Source: Candidatus Aphodovivens avistercoris (GTDB lineage: Bacteria > Actinomycetota > Coriobacteriia > Coriobacteriales > Eggerthellaceae). Taken from it: DNA of 64,000 bases. The stretch is taken from contig DVIW01000013.1 of NCBI GenBank assembly GCA_018710945.1, positions 1 to 64,000 of the forward strand. Reading direction: 5' to 3'. The notes under the pieces were generated by a model. It was not told the origin of the DNA and made no database searches. It saw only the letters and a program-made list of their open reading frames with translations. Made by a program: the position numbers and the translations under genes. This document shows positions 63,319 through 64,000 of the stretch, in pieces (the stretch's first letter is position 1; each line of letters starts with the position of its first letter).

Positions 63319-64000
63319 CTAGCCCGTGACGTCGATGCGGTATAGGCGCATATCATCACGGGACAACACCAATTCAAAACCAGGGGTCTCATCGTTGACG
63401 GAAAGCATGTTCCGCCACTTCCACCCGTCGCCATAGGTGAAGAAAAAGCTCCTCCCAAGAGGCGAGAGCCCGTCCTCCCCCCAGTCCAAGAACATCACGT
63501 ACTCCGCCCCCGATCGCGCCACCGCCTCTCGGACCGACACATCGGATGCGATATTCGCCAAACCGTTGCGAATCAGCTGGCTGTCAGCGGTTTCGTATTC
63601 GCTGTCATAGTCGGTGAGATAGCGGTAGTAGACGTTAAGGCCATCCACCGCATAGGCGAAAGCGCTCCCATCATCGGCGACATTAATCACAAGGGCGCCT
63701 TCCGGGATAACGCTCTTCACCCCCTCTACGAATTCCTTTTCACAACGGTCGTATACGCTGCCCCCCTGCGGGTTGTACATTCCGTTGAGGGTAACCGCCA
63801 AATGAGGGAACAGCTCCTTGTCGGAATATTGAAGCGATACGGTTTCAAACGGGCGAAAGACGCACAAACCCGCAACAAGCAGCAAAGCCGTCGACACGCA
63901 GCGAAACGCAAAACCCTCCGACGAATGGCGCGTGATCCTTTTCACAAGCGAGGCGGTCCCTCTGGAAACGGTCCAGAGCCCAAACGACGCCAACGGAACG
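63319..64000 (-). CDS. Membrane protein of the DUF6541/YfhO-like type, C-terminal part (5' end outside window)
   Basis: About 227 codons up to the right edge; the N-terminal part lies beyond base 64000. A membrane segment (FRCVSTALLLVAGLCVF) is followed by an outside domain of about 170 residues (ELFPHLAVTLNGMYNPQGGS, ALVINVADDGSAFAYAVDGL, AVARSGAEYVMFLDWG). This resembles the C-terminal part of large multi-pass envelope proteins of Actinobacteria linked to glycan synthesis; the assignment is from memory and moderate. Composition is clearly less GC-rich. It leads the licD2-flippase-licD1 run. Confidence 0.6.
   Translation of the reverse strand, partial: VPLASFGLWTVSRGTASLVKRITRHSSEGFAFRCVSTALLLVAGLCVFRPFETVSLQYSDKELFPHLAVTLNGMYNPQGGSVYDRCEKEFVEGVKSVIPEGALVINVADDGSAFAYAVDGLNVYYRYLTDYDSEYETADSQLIRNGLANIASDVSVREAVARSGAEYVMFLDWGEDGLSPLGRSFFFTYGDGWKWRNMLSVNDETPGFELVLSRDDMRLYRIDVTG

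Overview
The window is GC-rich (about 70% by eye), densely coded, and mostly on the minus strand. Four things point to a gut anaerobe of the Coriobacteriia, probably Eggerthellaceae (Eggerthella/Gordonibacter-like): a FabK-type fatty-acid cluster ending in an AccD-AccA fusion, a cytosolic molybdopterin enzyme paired with a mini-ferredoxin, a P-loop/SARP-type regulator, and LicD envelope genes. This assignment is inference; no rRNA gene is present to settle it. I found no tRNA, rRNA, CRISPR array, insertion sequence or prophage.

Layout. 1-3.3 kb: rplS-rnhB-yraN-comM (comM is cut by the left edge). 3.6-6.4 kb: azlCD amino-acid exporter, dgt, a small glutaredoxin. 6.5-14.9 kb: a complete elongation operon of type II fatty-acid synthesis, acpP-fabK-fabD-fabG-fabF-fabZ-accDA, headed by a MarR/FabT-like regulator. 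14.9-18.7 kb: a LysR regulator divergent from a bis-MGD oxidoreductase and its two-cluster ferredoxin. 18.9-24.1 kb: ftsE-ftsX-S41 protease homologue-rnr. 24.2-30.2 kb: split transketolase, prfB, secA. 30.3-34.3 kb: a P-loop/SARP regulator divergent from a P1-family peptidase. 34.3-40.8 kb: rplU-rpmA-obgE-proB-proA-nadD-yqeK-rsfS. 41-45.8 kb: polA, and glnA with a GlnR-like regulator. 46-48.5 kb: a MetNIQ-type ABC importer. 48.8-52.4 kb: glycosyltransferase, DegT aminotransferase and PglC-like sugar-phosphate transferase. 52.5-64 kb: an envelope-decoration locus.

The last region looks the most novel. An EutH-like permease and a single protein fusing a winged helix, a LicC cytidylyltransferase and a LicA kinase would import and activate choline or ethanolamine as a CDP derivative. 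Two LicD transferases could attach it to a glycopolymer. A Wzx-like flippase would move the lipid-linked precursor. A 1384-residue protein joins a YidC/Oxa1-like membrane domain, a TagF-like CDP-glycerol glycerophosphotransferase domain and an LtaS/sulfatase-like phosphatase domain. The licCA promoter carries a perfect 7-3-7 palindrome between -35 and -10. Towards the right edge (licD2 and the partial membrane protein) the base composition becomes clearly less GC-rich, which suggests acquired DNA.

Other unusual points: the MetQ lipoprotein has its two halves in swapped order (a circular permutation); AccDA carries an extra N-terminal domain resembling the first subdomain of biotin carboxylase; the S41 protease homologue next to ftsEX has Ala where the nucleophilic Ser should be; RF2 has SPT in place of SPF; and at least two genes (azlC and the glycosyltransferase) appear to be transcribed without a leader. 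Recognisable promoters use a -35 hexamer TTGCAT several times.
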